64,000 bases of DNA, from the NCBI GenBank assembly GCA_034423195.1, contig DAOUIZ010000070.1:1-64000 (forward strand), given 5' to 3'. This DNA is from CATOSK01 sp034423195 (GTDB lineage Bacteria; Chloroflexota; Dehalococcoidia; Lucifugimonadales; UBA3495). The notes under the pieces are model-generated. The model was given only the letters and a program-made list of their open reading frames with translations. It was not told the origin of the DNA and did no database searches. Shown here piece by piece: positions 8,247 through 17,879 of the stretch (positions are counted from its first letter, which is position 1; every line of letters begins with the position of its first letter). A program made the position numbers and the translations under genes.

Positions 8247-9704
8247 ATGCCGGCCCGCAACGGAAACGACTACCTCAACGGCCTCCGGGAAGCCCCCCGC
8301 GAGATTCACATCGCCGGGCAGCAGGTGGAGGACGTGACCACCTTCCCCGGGCTTGCCGGCGGCGCTCGCTCCATCGCCGCGCTGTACGACCTCCAGTGTG
8401 ATCCGCGGTTCCGGGATGAGATGACCTATCCGTCGCCAACCGGCGGCGACCCGGTGGGCCTGTCCTTCATCATCCCCCGTACCGCCGAGGACCTGGACCG
8501 GCGGCGGACGATGATGTCCCGCTGGGCACGCACCAGCTACGGGATGATGGGCCGCACCCCCGACTTCCTCAACGTCAGCATGGCCGCCATGGCCGGCGCA
8601 TCCGATTACTTCGCCCAGAATCGCCCCGAGTTCAAGGAAAACATCGTCAGCTACTACCAGCACGTCCGGGAGAACGACCTCACCCTGACCCACACCCTGG
8701 TCAACCTCCAGCGCAACCGCGCCCCCGCCGCCACGTCCATGAACTACAGCACCGACGTCGCCCTGGCCGTCGTCAACGAAACGGATGAAGGGCTTGTGGT
8801 GCGCGGCCCCCGGGTGCTGGCCACTCTCGGCCCCCTGTCCGACGAGATAGCCGTCTATCCCACCAGCCGCTCCCTCCTCGGCGGCGGGGACGAGTCCCGC
8901 CGCTACGCCTTCGCCTTCGCCATCCCCTGCTCCACCCCCGGCCTGAAGTTCCTCTGCCGGGACAGCCTCGACCTGGGAAAGTCCCGCTTCGACCATCCCC
9001 TCGGCTCCCGGTTCGAGGAAATGGACGCCATCGTCTTCTTCGACGACGTTCTGGTGCCCTGGGAGCGGGTCTTTCTCTACGGCGACCAGGAGCTTTGCAA
9101 CAACTTGGCCGTCGCCACCAACCAGTACACCCACTCCGGTCACCAGGTGGTCACCAAGAACGTGGCCAAGTGCGAGTTCGTCGCCGGACTGGCCAGCCTG
9201 GTCACCCACACCCTCGGCTCCGGTAGCATCCCCCAGGTCCAGGCCCTGCTGGCTGAAACCCTGGAAAACCTGGAGATAATGAAGGCGCTGCTCCAGACCG
9301 CCGAGGCCAACGCCGAGCTTGATCAGTGGGGCGTGATGTGCCCGGCCCGCATCCCCATCGTCGTCGCCCGCAGTCTGTTCATTCGGATGTATCCCCGGAT
9401 GGCGGAGATAATCCAGTTGCTCGGCTCCAGCAGCCTCATGGCCCTCCCCGCCGAGGCGGACCTGGAAGGCCCCCTGGCCGAACACATCGAAAAATACCTG
9501 GACACCGACACCGCCTCTGCCCGCGACCGTATCCACCTCTTCCACCTGGCCTGGGACCTGGCCTGCAGCGCCTTCGGGTCGAGGCAGGTGCTCTACGAAC
9601 GGTTCTTCCAGGGCGACTGGATGCGTAACGCCGCGGCCCTCTGCGCCGCCTACGACACCGCCCCCCTCCGCCGGCAGATAGAGGACTTCCTGGCGGACGC
9701 CTGA
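8247..9704 (+). CDS. 4-hydroxyphenylacetate 3-hydroxylase (HpaB) family FADH2-dependent oxygenase
   Basis: 485 residues, the usual length for HpaB/HpaH. The start GNDYLNGLREAPREIHIAG, followed by VEDVTTFPG, is the family's N-terminal signature. The acyl-CoA-dehydrogenase-like fold continues with FDDVLVPWERVF near residue 270 and a C-terminal segment ending in helices around LLGSSSLMALP. These enzymes ortho-hydroxylate phenols using FADH2 supplied by a separate reductase (HpaC); no reductase gene is in the window. The exact substrate cannot be read from sequence. A weak AGGAG site lies about 11 bases before the ATG. Confidence 0.9.
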   Translation: MPARNGNDYLNGLREAPREIHIAGQQVEDVTTFPGLAGGARSIAALYDLQCDPRFRDEMTYPSPTGGDPVGLSFIIPRTAEDLDRRRTMMSRWARTSYGMMGRTPDFLNVSMAAMAGASDYFAQNRPEFKENIVSYYQHVRENDLTLTHTLVNLQRNRAPAATSMNYSTDVALAVVNETDEGLVVRGPRVLATLGPLSDEIAVYPTSRSLLGGGDESRRYAFAFAIPCSTPGLKFLCRDSLDLGKSRFDHPLGSRFEEMDAIVFFDDVLVPWERVFLYGDQELCNNLAVATNQYTHSGHQVVTKNVAKCEFVAGLASLVTHTLGSGSIPQVQALLAETLENLEIMKALLQTAEANAELDQWGVMCPARIPIVVARSLFIRMYPRMAEIIQLLGSSSLMALPAEADLEGPLAEHIEKYLDTDTASARDRIHLFHLAWDLACSAFGSRQVLYERFFQGDWMRNAAALCAAYDTAPLRRQIEDFLADA

Positions 9705-9713
9705 ATCCTCTTT

Positions 9714-9752
9714 GGCCCGAGGACTCGGTAGTCCCGGTGCCTCGGATGGGCC
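9714..9752. other. Imperfect stem-loop downstream of the HpaB-type gene
   Basis: GGCCCGAGG (9714-9722) pairs with CCTCGG and GGGCC (9740-9752), with two unpaired bases. No T-run follows, so it is at best a Rho-type or processing hairpin. This is the first element in the 9705-10277 gap, which contains no supportable gene. Confidence 0.3.
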
Positions 9753-9938
9753 CGGCCGAGTGTCACTGACAGTTGGGCCTTTTCAACCTCGTCCTTCGTC
9801 CGGTAGCATGAGTCCAGAGAAGGTTTTCGCCCGGCCTTCCCCGCAGAAATGCATCAAATTGCGTCAAAATGTAGCAGGAAAAATTCTTCAGCCCCGGCAG
9901 CAACGTTCCAGCACCCGGTTTCCAATGGTGACAAAAGC

Positions 9939-10069
9939 GGACAAAATCATGACAACCGTCGGAAAAACGAGGACATTTGGCGGACATTTCGAGGACAGAA
10001 TCCCCCGGCCCCACGCTCGAATGTCCTGAAATGTCCGCTTTTGTCCGGCTTTGGAGATCCGGCATGTCC
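9939..10069. repeat. Inverted array of GGACA/TGTCC boxes (array A)
   Basis: GGACA starts at 9939, 9971, 9982 and 9993. TGTCC starts at 10022, 10032, 10042 and 10065. Spacing inside each arm is 10-11 bp, one turn of DNA. The central pair forms a 17-bp inverted repeat: 9980-9997 (with one bulged base) against TGTCCTGAAATGTCCGC at 10022-10038, with a 24-base loop. It lies in the 573-bp gap before the alpha/beta hydrolase. A similar box cluster is at 36074-36247. Confidence 0.65.
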
Positions 10070-10105
10070 CGGCCGCCGTCGGGCAGCCGGCTTCTGCCCC
10101 CGTCG

Positions 10106-10168
10106 GTTGTTTGACGATAGTTGATTGACGGGAGTTGTTTGACGGTATTCGTTGCCCAAACCTATACT
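10106..10168 (+). promoter_or_regulatory. Three 14-bp direct repeats running into a promoter
   Basis: GTTGTTTGACGATA (10106), GTTGATTGACGGGA (10120) and GTTGTTTGACGGTA (10134) are exactly 14 bp apart. TTGACG of the third copy (10139-10144) is a good -35 box, 18 bases before TATACT (10163-10168). The layout suggests a regulator binding the repeats at the promoter of the hydrolase gene at 10278. Confidence 0.55.
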
Positions 10169-10277
10169 CGCCTTGTCCCTGCTCGTCTGATCCGGCGGGG
10201 CGTCACCCGTAGCCCGTCCGCCAACCCGGACTTCCCAGCAGGTTCCATGTCCCGCAACAACTTGAGGGGGTAAAGTC

Positions 10278-11213
10278 ATGCCGCTAGACCCGCAAGCCCA
10301 GGCCGTTATGGATGCCGTCGCGGCCCTCGGATTCCCGGCCAACCACACCGTCTCTCCTGAAGAGGCCCGCGCCAACGGACGCGCCCGTCCCCGGGCCGTC
10401 GGCCCGGCCGTTGCCCGGGTTGAAGACCGCACCATCCCCGGCCCCGACACTGAGCTTCCCGTCCGCATCTACACCCCGGAGGGCGAGGGCCCCTTCCCCA
10501 TCCTGGCCTGGTTCCACGGCGGCGGCTGGGTGGTCGGCGACCTGGACTCCGCCGACGCCACCGCTCGCAGCCTGACCGTCGGCGCTCAGTGCGTCGTCGT
10601 TTCCGTGGACTACCGCCTCGCCCCGGACACCAAGTTCCCCGGCCCCGCCGAGGACTGCTTCGCGGCGACCCGGTGGTGTGCCAACCACGCCGCTAGCCTG
10701 AACGCCGACCCGTCCCGCCTTGCCGTCGGCGGCGACAGCGCCGGCGGCAACCTCGCCGCCGCCGTCAGCCTGATGGCCCGGGACCGGGGCGGCCCTGCCA
10801 TAGGCTTCCAGTTGTTGGTCTACCCGGTCACCGACCGCAACTTCGACACGGTGTCCTACACCGACAACGCTGACGGCTACCAGTTGTCCCGCGACGGGAT
10901 GATCTGGTACTGGGATCACTACCTGGCCTCCGATGCCGATGCCTCCAACCCCTACGCCGCTCCCCAGCAGGCCGGCGACCTGTCCAACCTGCCCCCGGCC
11001 CTCGTCATCACCGCCGAGTACGATCCTCTGCGGGACGAGGGAGAGGCCTACGGGAAGGCCCTGGAAGCGGCGGGCGTTCCCACCACCTGCACCCGCTACG
11101 ATGGCATGATCCACGGCTTCTTCGGCATGGCCGCCGCCGTGGACAAGGGACGCCAGGCCGTGGACCAGGCGTCGTCGTTGCTCCAGGCTGCCTTTTCCCA
11201 GCCTGTGGCCTAG
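10278..11213 (+). CDS. Alpha/beta hydrolase, hormone-sensitive-lipase family
   Basis: 311 residues. The oxyanion-hole motif HGGGWVVGDLD is near residue 80, the nucleophile elbow GDSAGGN near 155, the acid in DPLRDEGEAYG near 252, and the catalytic His in MIHGFFGM near 279. These place it in the group IV (HSL) esterases that cleave short acyl esters. GAGGGGG precedes the ATG. The upstream gap holds array A and a triple repeat with a promoter, so it looks specifically regulated. Natural substrate unknown. A convergent unknown gene ends 14 bases downstream. Confidence 0.93.
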   Translation: MPLDPQAQAVMDAVAALGFPANHTVSPEEARANGRARPRAVGPAVARVEDRTIPGPDTELPVRIYTPEGEGPFPILAWFHGGGWVVGDLDSADATARSLTVGAQCVVVSVDYRLAPDTKFPGPAEDCFAATRWCANHAASLNADPSRLAVGGDSAGGNLAAAVSLMARDRGGPAIGFQLLVYPVTDRNFDTVSYTDNADGYQLSRDGMIWYWDHYLASDADASNPYAAPQQAGDLSNLPPALVITAEYDPLRDEGEAYGKALEAAGVPTTCTRYDGMIHGFFGMAAAVDKGRQAVDQASSLLQAAFSQPVA

Positions 11214-11226
11214 AAATCCCCGGCCG

Positions 11227-11925
11227 CTATTCGGCGGCGGACGGCTCGCTGGATGCTTCCGCTGTGTCGCCGCCGCCGGGTTCCCCTGGAGCCTGGGACG
11301 CCATTTCCGCCTGCTGTCGGGCCATCCAACCCTGGAGCCACCGCCGGAATTCGTCCAGCGCGGGCGGCGCAACGTAGAACACCTCGATGTCGTTGGGGAA
11401 CTGGACCTGGTGCCGCTCCCCAATCAGCAGCAATCCCGTCTCATCGGCCTGCAGCGTCGAGTCAATACGCTGGCCGATGGCTTCGTAGCGGTTCCGGTTG
11501 GCCTCGGCGAACCACTCCTGGATGCGGGACGCCACCCGCTCGCTGACCATCGGCCCCATCAGGATGCGTTGCAGGTCTATGATCTCGAACAGGACCTCCG
11601 GGTCTTCCGTGGGTTCCAGCACCGCCCCCTTCCCGGCCTTGTCCCGCACCAGCCCGGCGCTGTGGGAGTCGGCCCCCTCCAGGTACTTGATGCCCTCGTC
11701 CCCGCCCTCCACCAGGCTTTCGCAATAGATCCGGTGCAGGCCGCCCAGGCTGGACTCCAACGCGGCGGTCTGGGCCTGCACCTGCTCCCAGTACCGGCCC
11801 ACGATCGCTGCCCCGTCTCCGTCCTCGGCATGGGGAGCGTAGAGCAGGGGCACCAGCAGCAGCTTGCGCTTCCCCTGGTACTGGTCGGCGGTCGGCCGTT
11901 CCACCTGGCCTAGATGCTGGGTCAT
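11227..11925 (-). CDS. Unknown conserved-looking soluble protein
   Basis: 232 residues if started at the ATG at 11925, which has TTGGAGG seven bases upstream. The frame is open further upstream, but that part crosses a dispersed repeat and is unlikely to be coding. The protein is acidic and mainly helical, with a predicted C-terminal strand region GLLLIGERHQVQFPNDIEVF and a Glu/Pro/Ser-rich tail. No catalytic motif and no family recognised. It converges on the alpha/beta hydrolase and is divergent from the Fur-family gene. Confidence 0.7.
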   Translation of the reverse strand: MTQHLGQVERPTADQYQGKRKLLLVPLLYAPHAEDGDGAAIVGRYWEQVQAQTAALESSLGGLHRIYCESLVEGGDEGIKYLEGADSHSAGLVRDKAGKGAVLEPTEDPEVLFEIIDLQRILMGPMVSERVASRIQEWFAEANRNRYEAIGQRIDSTLQADETGLLLIGERHQVQFPNDIEVFYVAPPALDEFRRWLQGWMARQQAEMASQAPGEPGGGDTAEASSEPSAAE

Positions 11926-11975
11926 GTCCTGCCTCCAAGCGGATTCGTTGTCACAATTTCCGGTCTTACCGAGCC

Positions 11976-12031
11976 GCCCAGCCCTCTTCGGCAAGTTACC
12001 CAATTCGGGGGCGAAAGCGGCGACCCTTAGA
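11976..12031 (+). repeat. Dispersed intergenic repeat, divergent copy 2
   Basis: Shares GCCCAGCCCTCTT, GGCAAGTTACC, GGGGGCGAAAGCGGCG and a terminal CTTAGA with the other copies in the same order and spacing. It lies about 100 bases before copy 3, with the 12103 palindrome between them. Confidence 0.65.
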
Positions 12032-12102
12032 AAAATACAGCCAGGCCGCTGGCCTGTCGAGAACATTTGACACCGAAATGGTGCCGTGTTATCTTCACTT
12101 TT

Positions 12103-12117
12103 AGATACTGAGTATCT
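12103..12117. promoter_or_regulatory. Perfect palindrome, candidate operator of the Fur-family gene
   Basis: AGATACT-G-AGTATCT is a perfect 7-1-7 inverted repeat in an A/T-rich stretch 95 bases before the Fur-family start codon. Fur/Zur/PerR proteins bind A/T-rich inverted repeats of similar design and often control their own gene. Confidence 0.5.
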
Positions 12118-12127
12118 TGTAAAAGGC

Positions 12128-12192
12128 AACCCCGACTCCCAGGCCTCTTAGACAAGTTTCCCCAATCGAGGCCGAAAGCGGCGGGACTTAGA
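12128..12192 (+). repeat. Dispersed intergenic repeat, full copy 3
   Basis: Best match to the copy at 3184-3248 (about six differences in 65 bases by eye). It ends about 20 bases before the Fur-family start, after which ACGGGACTTAG is partly repeated. It would form most of the 5' leader. Confidence 0.75.
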
Positions 12193-12211
12193 CGGGACTT
12201 AGATCGGAGCG

Positions 12212-12658
12212 ATGATGTCCAAGCGCGACTCTCCCATCGTTGCCCATATGTTGGATGCCCTTGGAGAGAAGGGGTACCGCGATACGGCCCCTCGCCGGGC
12301 CATTGTGCAGGCCGTCGCGCAGACGGAAAAGCACTTCACCGCCGAAGACCTGCGGGCCCAGCTTCCGGAAGTGGGACGTGCCACCATCTATCGTTCACTG
12401 AAGCTGCTGCTCGATGCCGGTGTTGTCTGCCGGGTGCTGCTGGAAGATGGCAACCTCCACTACCAGTTGAGCCACCGCGGCCACCACCACCACCTGCTGT
12501 GCGTGGAGTGCGGAGCGTCGGAAGACCTGACTGGCTGCGACATAGAAGACCAGCTCAAGACCGTCGCCAGTGCCCATGAATTCCAGGTCAGCGGACACTG
12601 GCTTGAAATTTACGGCCGTTGCCTTAACTGCGCCATTCCCGCCGCCGCCTCCCTCTGA
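12212..12658 (+). CDS. Fur-family metal-dependent transcriptional regulator
   Basis: 148 residues. The N-terminal winged helix (YRDTAPRRAIVQAV to VGRATIYRSLKLL) is followed by the metal-binding dimerisation domain with SHRGHHHHLLCVECG and a second pair CLNC near the C terminus. The two CxxC pairs would hold structural zinc. The His cluster fits a regulatory metal site. Fur, Zur and PerR cannot be separated with confidence here. A second ATG follows immediately (12215). A perfect A/T-rich palindrome at 12103-12117 is a candidate autoregulatory site. Confidence 0.92.
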   Translation: MMSKRDSPIVAHMLDALGEKGYRDTAPRRAIVQAVAQTEKHFTAEDLRAQLPEVGRATIYRSLKLLLDAGVVCRVLLEDGNLHYQLSHRGHHHHLLCVECGASEDLTGCDIEDQLKTVASAHEFQVSGHWLEIYGRCLNCAIPAAASL

Positions 12659-12832
12659 CCCGCCTGGCCGGGTTAGAATCTTTTGCCCTCGTAGTGTGGG
12701 GTCCTTTCTGCCAGGCTTGGCTTGCCAAGTCCGCAGTACCGGCTCCACAATTTCCGCACACTTCCCGCATACTATTGCTTGTGCCTCCTTGCCGCGACCA
12801 CAACCGCCCGGCTGGTCTCGTGATAAGGTGAG

Positions 12833-12861
12833 CCTGAATGTTGATGCCCTGAATGTTGATG
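12833..12861 (+). repeat. Tandem duplication upstream of the YceI gene
   Basis: CCTGAATGTTGATG occurs at 12833-12846 and 12848-12861, a 15-bp period. It ends 16 bases before the YceI start and may bring in extra ATG or TTG codons in the leader. Confidence 0.6.
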
Positions 12862-12877
12862 CTTGGAGGCCCGGCTA

Positions 12878-13753
12878 ATGGACCAACGGCAACGTGCTAA
12901 CCCTTTGACAGCGACTCGGGCACGGCAAGCGGGTATCTTGGCCCCTTTGACCTTGATGTTGCTCTTGGCGCTCCTCTTGGCCCTGGGGTGCAGCGCCGCC
13001 GCCACGCCTGACGCTCCTGCGGAACCAAGCCCGGCCGACACTCCCGTTGCCCCCGTCGCCGCGACGGCTTCTCCTCAGCCAACGGTGGCAATGCCGGACG
13101 CCCCCGGTTCTACCGACGCCCCCGGTCCCACTGATGCGCCCGTGCCTGCGAACACTCCGGCGCCGACAGCCACCCCGACTGAGGACGCGGACTCGGGCGC
13201 CCAAACCACCGTTGCCGGCGCCGAATTCGTAATCCAGGCCGGGGCCACGGCCCGTTACCTCATCAGGGAACAGCTGGCCACCCTGGACTTTCCCAACGAC
13301 GCCATCGGAGAAACCGGCGATGTATCCGGCTCGATCATCTTCGACGCCGGCGGAAGTATAGTGTCTCCCGGCTCGAAAATCGTGGTTGACCTGCGTGGGT
13401 TGAAGAGCGACTCGGACCGGCGGGACGGGTACGTCCGGAGCCGTTCCCTTGAGACTGACACCTACCCCAACGCCGAGTTCATCATCAGCGAAGCTGCCGG
13501 TCTGCCCTGGCCGCTGCCCTCCCAGGGGGAGGCTTCTTTCCAGTTGCTGGGGGATATGACGGTGCATGGGGTAACCAGGCCCCTGACCTGGGATGTAGCC
13601 GGGAGTTTCGACGGAGATTCCTTCACCGGCCAGGCCAGGACCAATTTCACCTTCGAGGAGTTTGAAATAGACGTTCCCCGGGTGCGCGTGGTCCTCAGCG
13701 TGGACAACGACATCCGCCTGGAAGTTGACTTCACCGCGTCTGCTTCTCCCTGA
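12878..13753 (+). CDS. YceI-domain lipoprotein
   Basis: 291 residues. The signal peptide is followed by the lipobox LALGC, with the lipidated Cys near residue 38. A Pro/Ala/Thr-rich spacer runs to about residue 110. The rest is a YceI lipocalin-like barrel, with VDLRGLKSDSDRRDGYVR and GDMTVHGVTRPLTWDV as family hallmarks. YceI proteins bind isoprenoid-type lipids or amphiphiles. The ATG at 12878 has TTGGAGG eight bases upstream; the TTG at 12863 is less likely. Its position just before an adaptor/ABC efflux set suggests a link to envelope lipid or drug export, which is inference. Confidence 0.9.
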   Translation: MDQRQRANPLTATRARQAGILAPLTLMLLLALLLALGCSAAATPDAPAEPSPADTPVAPVAATASPQPTVAMPDAPGSTDAPGPTDAPVPANTPAPTATPTEDADSGAQTTVAGAEFVIQAGATARYLIREQLATLDFPNDAIGETGDVSGSIIFDAGGSIVSPGSKIVVDLRGLKSDSDRRDGYVRSRSLETDTYPNAEFIISEAAGLPWPLPSQGEASFQLLGDMTVHGVTRPLTWDVAGSFDGDSFTGQARTNFTFEEFEIDVPRVRVVLSVDNDIRLEVDFTASASP

Positions 13754-13785
13754 TTTATTTGAAGGCGTAATAAGGCGCAATAATA

Positions 13786-15888
13786 ATGATGAGGGGGCTT
13801 CAGCAGATACTGCGTCCCGTGCAATGGCTCGTCTCGGCACTGGCTTCCCTCGGGTTCTGGCGTTACCTGGCCCTTCTGGCAATCCTGCTCGGCTCCGCCG
13901 CCGGGACTTTCGCCGTGTACGACGACTATACGGCCCCCGAGCCAAGCGCCTTGTCCGAAGAGGAACAGTTAATTCCGGTCCGCATGGGGGACCTGGTCAA
14001 CAAGGTCTCCACCAGCGGGAGCCTGGCTTTCCCGGAAAGAGAGTCGGTCGCGTTCAACTCTGATGGCCGCCTCGGACACCTGGCCGTCGCCGAGGGGCAG
14101 TGGGTTGATCGAGGCGGCGTCGTGGCCCGTCTGGACGATTCGTCCTTGTTCCACTTGGAAGATGCCGTGCTGCGAGCCGAGGCCGAGCTTGGGGAGGCCG
14201 AGGATGTGCTGGGCGGCGAGGAGTTCGAGTTTGCTGTTGAGGTCCTGGCTGCTGAGGAGAAGGTACTGACCGCTGAATCTGCCCTGGAGCAGGCCAGGGA
14301 TGCGTTGGCCGACTCCCAACAGCCCTACACCAACGATCAACTGCAGGCCCAATACGAAGCGGTAGCCGCGACGGAACTCGATTGGCAGGATGCCCGGGAC
14401 GCCCTGGAAGCCCTCACCATAGACAATTCTCAGGAGTTGGTCGTGGCCCTGCGCGAAGTAGCCGGGGCCGAGCTTGCCCTGGAGACTTCCCGTACCGACC
14501 TGTCCGAGTATGCCGCCGACCTGGAGTTCCAGATCCCCGGAGCATCGCAGGCATTCATCAATGCCACCATCGCCTTGAACGACACTGAAAATGCTTTGGA
14601 GGGGTACGAGGAAAGCAATAGCGATTGGCTTTTCCTCCGCCTCCGCGAGCTGGAAGAAATCCAGGAGGATCTGGCCACCGCCCGGCGCGACCTCCAGCGC
14701 TTCCGTGCCTACGAGGAGGACCATCCCAATGCCTTCAGCCACCTGGTCAGTCAGTGGGAATTCTTCATCGAAATCTACGAGGAGGATGCAGAGCGTCTGC
14801 TCGACCTGCTGGTGGAGCACCGCCGCTTGGAGGCCAACGTAATTGTTGCCCAGGAAGAACTGCGCCGCGCCGCCGAGGACCTCGGGGATCTGCAGGAGGG
14901 GCCGGACCTGCTGATGCTGCGGGACTTGGAAGCGTCCATCCAGTTGGCCGAGCTGGAGCTGGACCAGGCCAGGGACCGGGTGGCCGAGCTGGAGGATGGG
15001 GTGGACCCTCTGCTGGTTGGGCTGCGGCAGCAGCAGGTGGAATCGGCGAGGTCGGCGTGGGAGCAGGCAAGGATAGACCTGGAGGAGATGCTGGCCGGCG
15101 GCGATCCCATTGACATCAGCCTCAAGGAGAAGCAGGTCCAGTTGGCCGAGACCACCCTGGAGCAGTCCCGCTACGAGCTGTCCCTGTTGTCCCAGCGGGA
15201 CCGTGACCGGGAGCTGGCCTTGCTGGAAGCCGACATTGCCCTGGCCCGCCAGAAGATTGCCGACGCCCGTCGGTCTCTGGAGGAGGCAACCCTGCGGGCG
15301 CCCATCGCCGGGATAGTGTCCGCGGTCCACCTGGAGGAGGGGGATAGCGTGGGGGCGGAGACGGTGGTTGCCGAGATCGTGGATACCAGGGTGGTGGAAA
15401 TCGACGGGGTGGTGGATGAGATTGACGTGCTGTCCATCGCCGTCGGGACGGAGGCCGGGGTGACCTTCGACGCGCTGCCGGGAGAGGTGTTCGATGGCGC
15501 CGTGACGGAAATCGCCGAGGAGGGAGCCAATCAGCAGGGGGTGGTGACCTATGCGGTGAAGTCCCGGGTGGACCTGCCGGACGGCGTTGACCTGCGGGAG
15601 GGCCTGACGGCGGTGGTGGAAATGGTGCTGAACGAGGAACGGGACGTGCTCCTGGTGCCGTTGCAGGCCCTGTATGGGACGTTCGATGCGCCGGCGGTGC
15701 GGGTCATGACGGATACGGGCGCGGTGGAGCGCCGGGTGACGCTGGGGAACAGCGATGATTTCTGGGTGGCCGTGCAGACGGGACTGCGGGAAGGGGATAC
15801 GATAATCATGGAAAGCGCCGAGGTGACCACCTCCGGCGCCGGGTTCCGGCAGCTGCGCACGGTGTCCGGCGGAGGCCGCCGCCGCTAG
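13786..15888 (+). CDS. HlyD/MacA-type adaptor with very long coiled coil
   Basis: 700 residues, roughly twice the size of typical MacA. One transmembrane segment at residues 23-43. A first half-lipoyl segment (VAFNSDGRLGHLAVAEGQ) is near residue 90. About 370 residues of Glu/Ala/Leu-rich coiled coil follow, then the second half-lipoyl (ATLRAPIAGIVSAVHLEEGD) near residue 505, and the beta-barrel and membrane-proximal domains to the end. The MacB-type ATPase and permease genes follow within 30 bases. No TolC-type outer-membrane partner is nearby. The adaptor probably hands a substrate to or from the permease across a thick envelope. Confidence 0.88.
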   Translation: MMRGLQQILRPVQWLVSALASLGFWRYLALLAILLGSAAGTFAVYDDYTAPEPSALSEEEQLIPVRMGDLVNKVSTSGSLAFPERESVAFNSDGRLGHLAVAEGQWVDRGGVVARLDDSSLFHLEDAVLRAEAELGEAEDVLGGEEFEFAVEVLAAEEKVLTAESALEQARDALADSQQPYTNDQLQAQYEAVAATELDWQDARDALEALTIDNSQELVVALREVAGAELALETSRTDLSEYAADLEFQIPGASQAFINATIALNDTENALEGYEESNSDWLFLRLRELEEIQEDLATARRDLQRFRAYEEDHPNAFSHLVSQWEFFIEIYEEDAERLLDLLVEHRRLEANVIVAQEELRRAAEDLGDLQEGPDLLMLRDLEASIQLAELELDQARDRVAELEDGVDPLLVGLRQQQVESARSAWEQARIDLEEMLAGGDPIDISLKEKQVQLAETTLEQSRYELSLLSQRDRDRELALLEADIALARQKIADARRSLEEATLRAPIAGIVSAVHLEEGDSVGAETVVAEIVDTRVVEIDGVVDEIDVLSIAVGTEAGVTFDALPGEVFDGAVTEIAEEGANQQGVVTYAVKSRVDLPDGVDLREGLTAVVEMVLNEERDVLLVPLQALYGTFDAPAVRVMTDTGAVERRVTLGNSDDFWVAVQTGLREGDTIIMESAEVTTSGAGFRQLRTVSGGGRRR

Positions 15889-15916
15889 ATACAGGCCCGG
15901 ATCAGGGACTCTCATC

Positions 15917-16635
<719 letters not shown>

Positions 16636-16639
<4 letters not shown>

Positions 16640-17859
16640 ACCCGCTGGCTACCCTTAGCGTCGCCCTGGCGTCGCTGGCGGCGAACAAGCTGCGGGCGGT
16701 GCTGACGCTGCTGGGGATAATCATCGGGGTGTCGGCGGTGATTACGCTGATGGCCATCGGCCGGGGGGTCCAGGACTCGATTACGGAAAACCTGCGCTCC
16801 CTGGGGACCAACCTGCTGTTCGTCCAGCCCGCCTCATCGGGGGACGCGGCGGGAACACTGACGATGGAGGACGCGCTGGCCCTGGAAGACCCGCTTTTTG
16901 CCCCGTCGGTGGTGGGGGTTGCGCCGGAACTCCGCAACAGCGGAACGGCGGTGGCGGGCAGGAACAACACCAGCACGCAGATCGTGGGGGTAACGCCGCC
17001 CTACCGGGAGGTGCGCAACTTTCCCGTTGCCTCCGGGCAGTTCATAACCCAGGGGCACGTCGACCAGATCTCCCAGGTGGCGGTGCTGGGTTCCGAGGTG
17101 GCGCAGACGCTTTACGGGTTTCGCGACCCGGTGGGACAGGACCTGCGGCTGAACGGGCGGCAGTTCCAGGTGATCGGGGTGCTGGAAAGCAAGGGCGGGT
17201 CCTTCCTGGGGTCCTTCGACGAGCAGGTGCTGGTGCCGATAACCACGGCCTACTACCGGCTGGGCGGAGAGCGGACGCCCCACGGCGGAGTCCAGGTGGG
17301 CAACATCAACGTCCAGGTCGCCGGCGTGGAGCAGGTGGACCAGGCAGTCCAGGAAGTCGCCACGGTGCTCCGTCTGCGGCACCGCATCACCCGGGATGAC
17401 GACTTCGTCATCACCAGCCAGCAGGACACGGTGGAGGCGCTGACCCAGACCACCGACACCTTCATCATGTTCCTGGGGTCCATCGCCGGGATTTCGCTGC
17501 TGGTCGGGGGCATCGGAATCATGAACATCATGCTGGTGTCGGTGACGGAGCGGACCAGGGAAATCGGCATCCGCAAGGCCATGGGGGCCAAGCGGCGGGA
17601 CATCCTGCTCCAGTTCGTGGCCGAGGCGACGCTGCTGAGCCTGGGCGGGGGAGCCGCCGGGGTGGTCCTGGGTTGGCTGCTGGCCAACGCGCTGAACGGG
17701 TCGGCGATCCTGGGAGGGCGTCCCACGCCCACCGCCGCCAGCCCGGACATCGCCATCCTGGCGCTGGCGGTGTCGGCGGGAATCGGGCTGTTCTTCGGGA
17801 TATATCCGGCCATCCGGGCGGCGTCGCTGCATCCGATTGAGGCTCTGCGGCACGAGTAG
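16636..17859 (+). CDS. MacB-type ABC transporter permease
   Basis: 407 residues with four membrane segments in the MacB/FtsX layout. One helix is near residues 15-40 (LLGIIIGVSAVITLMAIG). A large extracytoplasmic MacB_PCD domain runs from about residue 45 to 270. Three C-terminal helices include IAGISLLVGGIGIMNIMLV and the coupling segment RTREIGIRKAMGAKRRDI. It works with the adaptor and ATPase just upstream. The substrate could be a peptide, macrolide-like compound or lipid; nothing in the sequence decides. Confidence 0.93.
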
Positions 17860-17879
17860 ACCCGGCAAGGGAGGGAAAG

